A stretch of DNA of 64,000 nucleotides. It comes from Cyanobium sp. WAJ14-Wanaka (lineage in GTDB: Bacteria > Cyanobacteriota > Cyanobacteriia > PCC-6307 > Cyanobiaceae). A program made the position numbers and the translations under genes. This document shows, piece after piece, positions 8,426 to 15,401 of the stretch; the stretch's first letter is position 1, and each line of letters opens with the position of its first letter. The stretch is taken from assembly GCF_024345375.1 (NCBI RefSeq), contig NZ_JAGQAZ010000004.1:33912-97911 (forward strand). The letters run 5' to 3'. The notes under the pieces were generated by a model, which saw only the letters and a program-made list of their open reading frames with translations, was not told the DNA's origin and did not search any database.

Positions 8426-9781
8426 ATGAACGCCGACTTGCTGGAATTAGGGCTTAGTGGGGTCGTGCTGGGGGCTCTGGTCCTGTTGGGGCGCAGCCTG
8501 GGCGAAGCCAGTGGCATGCAGAGAATCGGCCTGCCCTCTGCCCTGCTATCTGGATTAATTGGCCTCCTAATTGGGCCCTATGGCCCGGTGCATTGGCTGC
8601 CCGCTGGCCTAACTGAGCGCTGGATCCCCTTCCCGGAGGTGCTGATGACCCTGGTGTTTTCCACCATGCTTTTGGGCAAACCCCTGCCCAGCGCCGGCTC
8701 CCTCTGGCGACCTGCCACGGCCCAGTTGCTGTTGGGCCTCACCCTGGGCTTCGGCCAATACCTGATGGGGGGATTGGTGGTTTTGGGATTACTGATCCCC
8801 TGGCTCGGTGTCCATCCCCTGATGGCTTGCCTAATTGAGGTGGGCTTCGAGGGGGGCCATGGTTCGGCGGCAGTGATGGGGCCGATCTATGCCCAGTGGG
8901 GCTTTCTGGGCGGCCGCGACCTGGGCCTGGCGATGGCCACCGTGGGCCTGGTGAGCTCAGTGGTGGTGGGTTCACTGCTGGTGATCCTGGCCCGATCCCG
9001 GGGCTGGCTGGCGGAGTCCGAGTCAGCACCTGAACCAACCCCACTGGCCCCTAAAACCCCTGCTATAGCTGAGCAAACCTGGTTCCGGGGCCTGGAGCGA
9101 CTGGCCACCAACCTGGGCTGTTGCGGCCTGGCGGTGCTGCTGGCCCTCGCCTTGCAAAGGCTGCTGCTGGTGATCACACCCAACATCAGTGGCGGCCTGA
9201 CTGAGGTGGTGCGAATCATGCCCCTCTTCCCCCTGGCTTTGCTGGGTTCCTTACTGGTGCAAGGGCTGCTGGAGCGGAGCGGGCAAAGCGGCTTGGCCAC
9301 GCCACGGCCCCAGGCCCAAACGGCCTCCCTCGCCACCGATCTTTTGATCACCGGAGCCATGGCCGGCCTCAACCTGCCCCTCCTGCTCCACGACTGGCTG
9401 CCCCTGGCCGTGCTTGCCGGGGTGGGGCTGGCCTGGAATTTGCTGGGCCTGCTGCTGCTAGCCCCGAGGATTTTGCCCAGCCCCTGGTTTGAGCGGGGCA
9501 TAACCGAATTTGGCCAGGCCACCGGTGTGGCCGCCAGTGGCCTGCTGTTGCTTGGCCTGGCGGATCCCGAGGGCGACAGCAACACCCTGGCCCCCTTTTC
9601 CTTCAAGCAACTGGCGATGCAACCAATCCTGGCCGGCGGGGTGATCACGGTGGTCGCACCCCTGGCAGTGGAATCGATTGGCCTACCCACCTGGACCGGG
9701 CTATGCCTGGCGATCACCCTCAGCTTTGCCCTGGGCGGTCTGCTGCTTGCCCGTAGTGCATCGAGCCCATCAGGGCAATAA
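8426..9781 (+). CDS. Sodium/glutamate symporter-like (ESS/GltS) membrane protein
   Basis: A 451-residue polytopic membrane protein. The conserved GFEGGHGSAAVMGPIY segment in the middle and the overall helix pattern fit the ESS family (GltS), which imports glutamate with sodium; a small central loop rich in Pro/Ala separates two halves. The substrate is inferred from the family only. The ATG abuts the stop of the S9 peptidase. The 3' end overlaps the convergent aldolase gene by 62 nt. Confidence 0.8.
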   Translation: MNADLLELGLSGVVLGALVLLGRSLGEASGMQRIGLPSALLSGLIGLLIGPYGPVHWLPAGLTERWIPFPEVLMTLVFSTMLLGKPLPSAGSLWRPATAQLLLGLTLGFGQYLMGGLVVLGLLIPWLGVHPLMACLIEVGFEGGHGSAAVMGPIYAQWGFLGGRDLGLAMATVGLVSSVVVGSLLVILARSRGWLAESESAPEPTPLAPKTPAIAEQTWFRGLERLATNLGCCGLAVLLALALQRLLLVITPNISGGLTEVVRIMPLFPLALLGSLLVQGLLERSGQSGLATPRPQAQTASLATDLLITGAMAGLNLPLLLHDWLPLAVLAGVGLAWNLLGLLLLAPRILPSPWFERGITEFGQATGVAASGLLLLGLADPEGDSNTLAPFSFKQLAMQPILAGGVITVVAPLAVESIGLPTWTGLCLAITLSFALGGLLLARSASSPSGQ

Positions 9782-10463
9782 CCCTCTCCATCTCTGCAGC
9801 GTCCAGCAGCGGCGGTTCCCCCAGGGTCAAAGCCTGGAGATACATGTGGGCAAGGGTTTCCACCTCAATCGCCAGGCGCAGGGCCTGGTCCAGGTTGCGG
9901 CCCAGAGCTACCTGGCCATGCTGGGCCAGCAGGCAGGCCAATTTGCCCTCCAAAGCCCTAACCGCATCAAGGGAGAGGGCCTTGGTGCCAAAGGTGGAAT
10001 AGGGCGCACAGGGGATCGTCGCCGTGCCCGCCATCGCCACCATGTAGTGAAAGCTCGGAATCGGCCGTCCATGGCAAGCCAGGGCCGTGGCGTGGATCGA
10101 GTGGCAGTGGAGTACCGCCTCGATTTCCGGGCGACTGCGCAGGATCTCGGCATGGAGTTGCCATTCCGAGGAGGGCCGGCGCGGACTGCTGTGGTGGCCC
10201 TTGGGGTGGCCCGTGGGATTGTCCATGGGGTTGCCCCCAAAGTCGATCGCCACCAGATCCTCGGGTTCCATCTGCTCGTAGGGCAGGGAGGTGGGGGTGA
10301 TCAGCAGACCACCGGGAATGCGGGCCGAAAGGTTGCCGGAAGTGCCCTGGTTGATGCCACTTGAGTTCATCCGCCGGGCCACCGCCACCAGCTGCTGGCG
10401 TAATTCAGGCTGAGCGTCAGCAGGCAACGGCAGGTGGGCGATTGGGCCTGAGGCTAGACACAT
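9720..10463 (-). CDS. Class II aldolase/adducin family protein (fuculose-phosphate aldolase-like)
   Basis: A 247-residue protein with class II aldolase features: INQGTSGNLSAR near the N-terminus, SSEWQLHAEI with the likely catalytic Glu, LHCHSIHATAL with zinc-binding His, and a later LAQHGQVALG. The family includes L-fuculose- and ribulose-phosphate aldolases and methylthioribulose-phosphate dehydratase (MtnB). Because mtnA occurs about 7 kb away, a methionine-salvage role is possible but not shown. Its 5' end lies next to the integron remnant. Confidence 0.82.
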   Translation of the reverse strand: MCLASGPIAHLPLPADAQPELRQQLVAVARRMNSSGINQGTSGNLSARIPGGLLITPTSLPYEQMEPEDLVAIDFGGNPMDNPTGHPKGHHSSPRRPSSEWQLHAEILRSRPEIEAVLHCHSIHATALACHGRPIPSFHYMVAMAGTATIPCAPYSTFGTKALSLDAVRALEGKLACLLAQHGQVALGRNLDQALRLAIEVETLAHMYLQALTLGEPPLLDAAEMERVIALMGSMHYGQAADRPGQS

Positions 10464-10473
10464 GTGTCAGTAG

Positions 10474-10725
10474 GGTCGGCATCACTTGAATCCGAGCCTG
10501 GTGCAAAAAGCAATTCGGTGCGCCGTCATTGCGGCAAAGATCAGCAAGCCCGCCACCTCCCACAGCTTCCGCCATTCCTTTGCCACCCATCTCCTGGAAC
10601 GGGGGCATGACATCCGAACCACAATGATTTATACCCACGTGCTCAATCGAGCCAATACGGCATTAGCAGCCCCGCAGACACTCTGTAACTTCATGAACAC
10701 ATCTTATGCGGATCCGCCCAAATAG
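10474..10725 (+). pseudogene. intI: Integron integrase (IntI-like) C-terminal remnant
   Basis: Only about the last 80 residues of a tyrosine recombinase remain, opening just after a TAG at 10471. The fragment has box II ([14 protein letters not shown], with catalytic His and Arg) and the final MIYTHVLNR with the catalytic Tyr. Between RGHDIR and TTMIYTH about 12 residues are missing compared with integron integrases, including the LLGH box with the third catalytic His (junction near 10614-10622). The tail after NRA is diverged. It cannot be active. The IntI-specific insertion domain lies in the missing part, so the assignment rests on the C-terminal wording and the adjacent attC-like sites. 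Confidence 0.8.
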
Positions 10726-10793
10726 TTGTTAGCGGTACCCAACACCGGACGAAACGGAGTAGGATCTCTTTCTAGGCATCTGGGTTGAGCGAA

Positions 10794-11021
10794 ATGTCAG
10801 CCTTTCTTAAGAGCATTGAGGAGCAGGCACGCGCCCTTAGCCCAGAGGATAGGGCAAGGCTAGCCGAGAGCATGCTGGAGTCACTCCACACATCAATCGC
10901 TGAAATCGAGGCTCTTTGGGCTGAAGATATTGAAGAGCGTGTCAGTGCGTTTGACCGGGGCGAAATTACTTCATACTTGGCCGAAGAAGTATTTGCTGAA
11001 GCTCGTCGAACTCTGCAGTGA
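10794..11021 (+). CDS. Putative addiction module antitoxin (cassette 1)
   Basis: A 75-residue acidic protein with the pattern of the small addiction-module component family (TIGR02574-like): LSPEDRARLAESMLESL, then IEALWAEDIEERVSAFDRGEI. These proteins neutralise ParE/RelE-type toxins encoded just downstream. The ATG at 10794 is preferred; an in-frame TTG lies three codons upstream. It overlaps the toxin start by 4 nt. First cassette of the array. Confidence 0.85.
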   Translation: MSAFLKSIEEQARALSPEDRARLAESMLESLHTSIAEIEALWAEDIEERVSAFDRGEITSYLAEEVFAEARRTLQ

Positions 11022-11293
11022 AATGCGCACGCTTTGTTGCTCCTGCTAGACGTGAGCTTCTTGCAGAAGTTGCCTACTGCAACAACAAGGAGTTGGGGCT
11101 TGGCAGTCGTTTTCTTGTTGCCGTTGAAGATGCCACTGCTCGCGCCCTCGCTTACCCTCTTACTGGGACGCCAGCGTCAGAAAGCACTCGGCGAATGTTC
11201 CTCAAGGACTTTCCTTTTGCGATTGTATATCGACCGGATGAAGATGACATAGTTGTATTTGCACTTGCTCATCACGCACGCCGCCCAGAGTAA
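11018..11293 (+). CDS. ParE/RelE family toxin (cassette 1)
   Basis: A 91-residue protein with the ParE/RelE fold pattern: APARRELLAEVAYCNN at the N-terminus, RRMFLKDFPFAIVYRPDED in the middle and a C-terminal VFALAHHARRPE strand. ParE-type members poison gyrase; RelE-type members cleave mRNA; which applies here is not clear. The GTG start overlaps the antitoxin stop by 4 nt. The gene appears intact, as does its antitoxin. Confidence 0.87.
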   Translation: MKCARFVAPARRELLAEVAYCNNKELGLGSRFLVAVEDATARALAYPLTGTPASESTRRMFLKDFPFAIVYRPDEDDIVVFALAHHARRPE

Positions 11294-11314
11294 TGGCGGG
11301 TCCGCATAGATGAC

Positions 11315-11405
11315 CGCTAATAATGCCATTCACCAGACCCGACACCTGAGGGTAACTTCGATGACTACAGCCCTATGCGGCCTGGTGATGGCAAGCGTTA
11401 GAAAG
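11315..11405 (+). other. attC-like recombination site A (end of cassette 1)
   Basis: The left arm reads CGCTAATAATGCCATTCACC and the right arm GGTGATGGCAAGCGTTAG; these are imperfect inverted repeats separated by about 50 nt with internal secondary pairing. The right end carries a GTTAGAA core. It shares its arms almost exactly with sites B and G, defining family 1. Confidence 0.78.
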
Positions 11406-11526
11406 ATGCGAGCGCCATACCGAATCAGACTAGATGCTCAGTGTGCCCCGGGTATGGGTCGCAGCTACTGAGTGCTTCCTGTTAATGGCGGCGGAGTTAT
11501 CCTGAACGGCAACTTCGGGAGAGCAA

Positions 11527-11766
11527 TTGTCACCAACCGTCTTCCGGGATGGCGAATATCGGTTTTTCTTCTTCTCGCGCGAGGAAAGCCGAGTTCACAT
11601 CCATGTGAGCCATCCAGATGGCGAGGCGAAGTTCTGGCTGAAGCCGACCATTGAACTCGCCCGCAACATTGGGCTAAGCTCTTCAAAGATTAAAGACGCA
11701 GAACGCCTCATCGAGTCCCGTCAACAGGAGATCACCGATGCCTGGAACAACCACTTTAGGAGCTGA
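11527..11766 (+). CDS. DUF4160 domain protein (cassette 2)
   Basis: A 79-residue protein with the DUF4160 pattern: FRDGEYRFFFFSREESRVHIHVSHPDGEAKFWL, which includes the usual His-x-His-Val strand. DUF4160 genes usually sit directly upstream of DUF2442 genes and have been suspected to be toxin-antitoxin partners. The start is a TTG at 11527, chosen because the conserved region begins four codons later. It overlaps the next gene by 29 nt. Confidence 0.78.
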   Translation: MSPTVFRDGEYRFFFFSREESRVHIHVSHPDGEAKFWLKPTIELARNIGLSSSKIKDAERLIESRQQEITDAWNNHFRS

Positions 11767-12034
11767 GGTAACGAATATATCTGGCCACTGCGTCTGGATG
11801 CTTATTGACGATGAAGAGCTAGCGCTTCCATATTCCGAGTTTCCGTGGTTCAAGGCGGCCACGATTCAGCAGATCCTTAACGTCTTGCGCCCGACGGCAG
11901 ACCATCTCTATTGGCCAGATTTAGATGTTGATTTATCTGTTGAGTCTATCCGCCATCCTGAGAGATTTGCGCTGAGGGCGAAGAGCACTTTCCAACCATG
12001 CCATTCACCTGATCCGCCGCCGGAAACTCACTGA
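11738..12034 (+). CDS. DUF2442 domain protein (cassette 2)
   Basis: A 98-residue protein. Residues 1-85 match DUF2442 (ISGHCVWMLIDDEELALPYSEFPWFKAAT, then LYWPDLDVDLSVESIRHPERF). The last 14 or so residues are encoded by the left arm of attC-like site B, so the original stop was probably lost or the cassette joint lies inside the frame. Pairing with DUF4160 in an array made only of toxin-antitoxin modules supports a toxin-antitoxin role by context. Confidence 0.78.
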   Translation: MPGTTTLGAEVTNISGHCVWMLIDDEELALPYSEFPWFKAATIQQILNVLRPTADHLYWPDLDVDLSVESIRHPERFALRAKSTFQPCHSPDPPPETH

Positions 12035-12092
12035 TTCCATGGAGCGGATCGAGGCCGTACTCTCTGCGGCCAGGTGATGGCAAGCGTTAGAC
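11990..12092 (+). other. attC-like recombination site B (end of cassette 2)
   Basis: The left arm contains TTCCAACCATGCCATTCACC and the right arm AGGTGATGGCAAGCGTTAGAC, ending in a GTTAGAC core that fits GTTRRRY exactly. Same family as sites A and G. The left arm overlaps the 3' end of the DUF2442 reading frame. Confidence 0.82.
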
Positions 12093-12181
12093 GAACATCT
12101 GAGACGAAAACTCAACCAGCCAACGGGAGTGGTGTCAATCCCTTTTGGTGTTGCTAAGGTAATGGCATCGGTTCATAGGCT

Positions 12182-12391
12182 ATGAATTTCACATTGGAGT
12201 GCGAGCAAGAGGTTGACGGCCGCTGGATTGCAGAGGTTCCTGAGCTGCCTGGCGTCCTCTCCTATGGCATCTCTGCCGCAGATGCAATGTCGAAGGCCGA
12301 AATCTTGGCACTTCGCGTTATTGCCGAAAGGCTAGAAAATAGCGAGTCTGAGCCTGTGAGTATCAATCTTTCTCTCCCCGTTAGTGCATGA
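12182..12391 (+). CDS. hicB: HicB-like antitoxin (cassette 3)
   Basis: A 69-residue protein with the HicB partial RNase H fold: MNFTLECEQEVDGRWIAEVPELPGVLSYG, then AADAMSKAEILALRVIAERL. It lacks the C-terminal DNA-binding domain of longer HicB proteins, as is common for short versions. HicB binds and inhibits the mRNA-cleaving toxin HicA. The stop overlaps the hicA start in an ATGA arrangement. Confidence 0.87.
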   Translation: MNFTLECEQEVDGRWIAEVPELPGVLSYGISAADAMSKAEILALRVIAERLENSESEPVSINLSLPVSA

Positions 12392-12600
12392 GTGCATGGC
12401 CATCTGTCAAGGCGAGAAGGGTGTTGGCTGCGCTCCAGTCCATTGGGTGGCGAGTCAAGCGTCAGTCAGGATCTCACAAGACACTTGCTCGAGACGGATG
12501 TACTGACTTCATCTTTGCCTTCCATGATGGTGAGGAAATAGGTCCGAGGATGTTGTCCTGAATCGCAAAGAACACCGGTCTACAGCCGAGTGATCTGTGA
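12388..12600 (+). pseudogene. hicA: HicA toxin with an in-frame TGA (cassette 3)
   Basis: Translation from the ATG at 12388 gives the HicA double-stranded RNA-binding fold with the active-site motif SGSHKTL and FHDGEEIGPRMLS, then an in-frame TGA at 12559-12561. Reading on in the same frame restores the typical HicA tail IAKNTGLQPSDL to the TGA at 12598-12600. The expected residue at the stop is Arg (AGA or CGA to TGA). The truncated product of 57 residues would lose the last helix. Either the toxin has been inactivated or it acts in shortened form. Confidence 0.8.
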
Positions 12601-12614
12601 GATATACATCAAGT

Positions 12615-12706
12615 CGTCTAAAACACCCCTTGAGTGGACAGGCCACCATCAAATCTCTGATGAACTGCCCCAGCGCCGAGCCTGGCACTCAGGGGCGGCG
12701 TTAGCC
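12615..12706 (+). other. attC-like recombination site C (end of cassette 3)
   Basis: The left part reads GTCTAAAACACCCCTTGAG followed by GTGGACAGGCCACC; the right part reads GCCTGGCACTCAGGGG followed by CGGCGTTAGCC. The arms are inverted relative to each other, with a GTTAGCC core. Closely related to site E, defining family 2. Confidence 0.75.
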
Positions 12707-12773
12707 AGAGCAGAGGCAACGGCTGATGACGGCAGATGTGGCTACAATGTGAGCACGTCGGTCTGAGGTCGCC

Positions 12774-13016
12774 ATGGTTCGGGCGAAGCTTGTCAAAATT
12801 GGGAACTCGCGGGGCATCCGTCTCGCGAAGCCGTTACTTGAGGTGGCGGGGCTTTCTGATGAAGTCGAAATCGAGGCTGCGCCTGGAGTGCTGACGATCA
12901 GACCCTCTGCACATCCAAGAGCAGGCTGGGCAGAAGCAGCAGCAGCATTCGATCCAGATGGTCTTCTCGATGATATGAGCAGCACCCGCTTTGACGACGA
13001 AGAATGGTCGTGGTAA
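12774..13016 (+). CDS. mazE: MazE-like AbrB-fold antitoxin (cassette 4)
   Basis: An 80-residue protein with the AbrB/MazE swapped-hairpin DNA-binding N-terminus (VRAKLVKIGNSRGIRLAKPLLE, EVEIEAAPGVLTIRP) and an acidic C-terminal tail (FDPDGLLDDMSSTRFDDEEW) of the kind that wraps the toxin. It overlaps the toxin start by 13 nt. A TACAAT hexamer at 12743-12748 could be a -10 element, but no clear -35 is seen. Confidence 0.88.
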   Translation: MVRAKLVKIGNSRGIRLAKPLLEVAGLSDEVEIEAAPGVLTIRPSAHPRAGWAEAAAAFDPDGLLDDMSSTRFDDEEWSW

Positions 13017-13345
13017 CAGAAGCAGCCGTCTCAAGAGGGGCTATCTACCTTGTTTCCCTTAATCCCACGCAAGGATCAGAAATCAGGAAAACCAGGCCGT
13101 GCGTTGTCGTCTCCCCAGATGAGTTGAATGCCCATCTCCGCACGTTTATCGTTGCGCCACTTACAACAGGTGGCCATCCCTATCCTTTTCGCATACGTTG
13201 CAGATTTGATGATAAAGATGGTCATGTGGTTGCCGATCAGCTCAGGGCTGTCGATAGAGACCGGTTGATTAAGCACCTAGGCGTATTGGACGAAGACACG
13301 CTGGTTGAGGTGCTCAGTGTTTTGCAGGCTATGTTTTCTGTGTAG
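13004..13345 (+). CDS. mazF: MazF/PemK family mRNA interferase toxin (cassette 4)
   Basis: A 113-residue protein with MazF/PemK landmarks: RGAIYLVSLNPTQGSEIRKTRPCVVVSPDE near the N-terminus, then FIVAPLTTGG and VVADQLRAVDRDRLIKHLG. The family cuts single-stranded RNA at short recognition sequences; MazE blocks it. It appears intact. The exact start may be a few codons further in. Confidence 0.9.
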   Translation: MVVVTEAAVSRGAIYLVSLNPTQGSEIRKTRPCVVVSPDELNAHLRTFIVAPLTTGGHPYPFRIRCRFDDKDGHVVADQLRAVDRDRLIKHLGVLDEDTLVEVLSVLQAMFSV

Positions 13346-13349
13346 CGGC

Positions 13350-13437
13350 GTGGCTAATATCCAGATGCAGAAGACGGGAACAATGGCTGACTTCTTTGCC
13401 GAGATTTTTACCCGCTTCTTATCTGGAGCGCTGGCCA
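13350..13437 (+). other. attC-like recombination site D, core altered (end of cassette 4)
   Basis: The left arm GGCTAATATCCAGATGCAG pairs with the right arm TTATCTGGAGCGCTGGCC. The right-hand core is GCGCTGG instead of GCGTTRR, so the T that follows the cut position is replaced by C. The left arm closely resembles that of site F (ATC-AGAT-CAGAAGA), which supports common origin (family 3). Confidence 0.6.
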
Positions 13438-13502
13438 GTCCCATTGATGAGATCCCGGAAAGACCAGATCAGAGCTAGTTTGTAGAGATGTAGCGGAGGA
13501 CC

Positions 13503-13712
13503 ATGGCAAGGCAATTTGATGTCGTTGTCGAGAAAGACTCGGATGGATTCTTAGTCGCCAGTGTGCCTGCTCTGTCTGGCTGTCACACACAGGCACGCTC
13601 TCTTGATGAGATGATGGAGCGCATCAAGGAAGCTATTGAGCTGTGCCTTGAAGTTCAAGAGGGTGATGTTGAGCAACTTGATTTTTTAGGTATTCAGAGG
13701 GTTACGGGATAG
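13503..13712 (+). CDS. hicB: HicB-like antitoxin (cassette 5)
   Basis: A 69-residue protein with the HicB pattern: FDVVVEKDSDGFLVASVPALSGCHTQARSLDEMMERIKEAIELCLE. Different in sequence from the cassette 3 HicB. A Shine-Dalgarno-like AGCGGAGG lies just upstream of the ATG. It is followed directly by a broken hicA. Confidence 0.87.
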   Translation: MARQFDVVVEKDSDGFLVASVPALSGCHTQARSLDEMMERIKEAIELCLEVQEGDVEQLDFLGIQRVTG

Positions 13713-13717
13713 GAGTA

Positions 13718-13941
13718 TCGAAGTACTCAGCGGTTACAGGAAAAGCAATGATTATGGCACTCAAGAGGGCTGGCTTTTTGTGCTAAGAGTGAAGGGTAGC
13801 CATCATTTTCTTCGGCATCCAGATGAACGGACAACAGTCGAGCCAGTGCATTCCGGTGAATCAATCGGGCCTGGTTTGCTGGCCAAGGTACTACGTGATG
13901 TAGATCTCACGAGAAATAAACTTGAAGAGTTGCTTGTGTAA
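13718..13941 (+). pseudogene. hicA: HicA toxin with frameshift and no clear start (cassette 5)
   Basis: The frame from 13718 reads SKYSAVTGKAMIMALKRAGF and then meets a stop. Beyond a run of five T at 13775-13779 another frame continues with VLRVKGSHHFLRHPDERTT, HSGESIGPGLLAKVLRDVDL and a normal end at 13941. Six T would restore a complete HicA, so one base has been lost. The codon before SKYS is GTA rather than a start; the first in-frame ATG, 13748, lies inside the fold. A homopolymer sequencing error is the main alternative for the frameshift. Confidence 0.8.
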
Positions 13942-13953
13942 GCGGAAAGGCCG

Positions 13954-14045
13954 GTCAACAAGCCCCTTTAGGTGGACAGGCCACCAGCAACTCTCTGCTC
14001 CGCCACTACAAGCTCCCTGCCTGCCACTCAGGGGCAGCGTTAGAA
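13954..14045 (+). other. attC-like recombination site E (end of cassette 5)
   Basis: The left part reads GTCAACAAGCCCCTTTAG then GTGGACAGGCCACCAGC; the right part reads CTGCCACTCAGGGGCAGCG then TTAG, with a GTTAGAA core. It is very similar to site C (shared GTGGACAGGCCACC and CACTCAGGGGC), family 2. Confidence 0.8.
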
Positions 14046-14247
14046 GGATAGGAGGGAAGCAGCAAGCGCCGCCGTCTTGGCGCCTTGACGTCAAGACGCT
14101 AAGGTCAAGGAATAGACGAAACGAAACGGACCACCATCTACTTTGACATGGATGTTCATCGTGCATTGCGCCTAAGAGCTGCTGCATGTAGCCGCTCAAT
14201 ATCGGACATGGTCAATGAAGCAGTGCGCATGACATTGGCACGGTGAC

Positions 14248-14268
14248 TTTCAGGAAAGGTGTCACTCC
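14248..14268 (+). repeat. IS left terminal inverted repeat
   Basis: A 21-nt repeat starting TTTCAGGAAAGGTGTCAC, inverted copy at 15909-15929 with two mismatches. It overlaps the stop codon of orfB by one base. Confidence 0.85.
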
Positions 14269-15401
14269 TAGGCTGCCACTAAGGCGGCCTGGATTAATGG
14301 TACCGGCTGGATTGAATTGGGCTCCTCTGGTGGCTTGTTGATCCACACTTCTGCCGGCTGACGCCAGCAGCGGATCTGCCTGCTCCAGCGCGATGGATTT
14401 GCCCGGCGAGCCTTCTCATAGACATCAATGCGCTGCTGGCAAATGGCCGTAGCGGCGCCACTGTGGCGCTGGTGGGGCGTCACGAACTTGATACCGCTAT
14501 GGCGGTGCCGGTGGTTGTACCAATCCACAAAGGCCACGACCCACTGGCAGGCCTCGTCTTTGCTGGCAAAAGGCCGGCTGGGGTAGTCGGGCCGGTATTT
14601 GACGGTTCGGAACAGCGATTCCGAGTAGGGGTTGTCATTTGAGACCCGTGGCCTGGAGAAAGATCTGAGCACCCCCAGCTCCTCCAGTCGGCTTTCCAGC
14701 GTTGCGGCACGCATTGCATTGCCGTTATCGGCATGGAGGATCAACGGCTGCTTGCGGCCCTTGCTGATTCGTTCTCTCAGACAAGCCCTACTCACCAGAT
14801 CGGCAGCGATGGCTGGGTCTTCCCGCTCGGCGATATCCCAGGCCACCACCTTCCTGCTCCAGACGTCGATCACCAGGTAGAGGTACAGCCAAATCCCGCG
14901 GACGGTCGTGGGCAGATAGGTGATATCCCAGCTCCAGACCCGGTTGGGCCCAGCCGCCATCAGGCGCGGCACTGAGCGTGGCTCCTGCGGCAACCTGGCC
15001 CGTCCGCGCCGATGGCATTGCCCTGCCTGGTGCAACACCCGATAGAGACTGCTTTCTGAACCTATAAAAAGCCCTTGATCGGCCAAGGCTGGCACTATCT
15101 GAGCCGGCGGCAACGAGGCGTACTCCGCCTGGTTGCACGTCAGCAGGATCCGCTGACGCTCTTCGCCCGTGAGGCGGTGGGAAACTAAGCGGAGACTGCC
15201 TTTACGGCGGTCTTCGCCATCCCCATCACCTGCAAAAGCCTTCCGCCAGCGTTTGAGGGTGCGCAGAGAGATCCCGATCTCGCAGCAGGCCCTCAGCAAC
15301 CTGGCGCCAGTGGCATTTGCTTCTGTGATCAGCTCGATCGCCTTCTGCCGGTGGGCGGCGTTGGTCAGCCTTCCGCGTCCTCCGAGCAAAAGGCATCCCA
15401 C
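14268..15401 (-). CDS. IS3-family transposase OrfB (DDE integrase domain)
   Basis: A 377-residue frame with the rve integrase domain: first Asp in WSWDITYLP, second Asp in LILHADNGNA, and Glu in NPYSESLFRTVKY, followed by the typical FVDWYNHRHRHSGI motif. It is expected to be made as an OrfAB fusion by -1 frameshifting, because the frame immediately after the slip site reads VGCLLLGG, exactly where this frame opens. An N-terminal helix-turn-helix (EIGISLRTLKRWRK) is also visible. Confidence 0.9.
   Translation of the reverse strand: MGCLLLGGRGRLTNAAHRQKAIELITEANATGARLLRACCEIGISLRTLKRWRKAFAGDGDGEDRRKGSLRLVSHRLTGEERQRILLTCNQAEYASLPPAQIVPALADQGLFIGSESSLYRVLHQAGQCHRRGRARLPQEPRSVPRLMAAGPNRVWSWDITYLPTTVRGIWLYLYLVIDVWSRKVVAWDIAEREDPAIAADLVSRACLRERISKGRKQPLILHADNGNAMRAATLESRLEELGVLRSFSRPRVSNDNPYSESLFRTVKYRPDYPSRPFASKDEACQWVVAFVDWYNHRHRHSGIKFVTPHQRHSGAATAICQQRIDVYEKARRANPSRWSRQIRCWRQPAEVWINKPPEEPNSIQPVPLIQAALVAA

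Noticed and set aside
8887..9717. 276-codon frame on the minus strand inside the glutamate symporter-like gene
   Set aside because: Antisense shadow; Ser/Arg/Pro-rich with no recognisable domain.
10474..10725. Phage or Xer tyrosine recombinase fragment
   Set aside because: The wording [14 protein letters not shown] plus MIYTHVLNR and the chain of attC-like sites right after it fit an integron integrase better than a phage or Xer protein.
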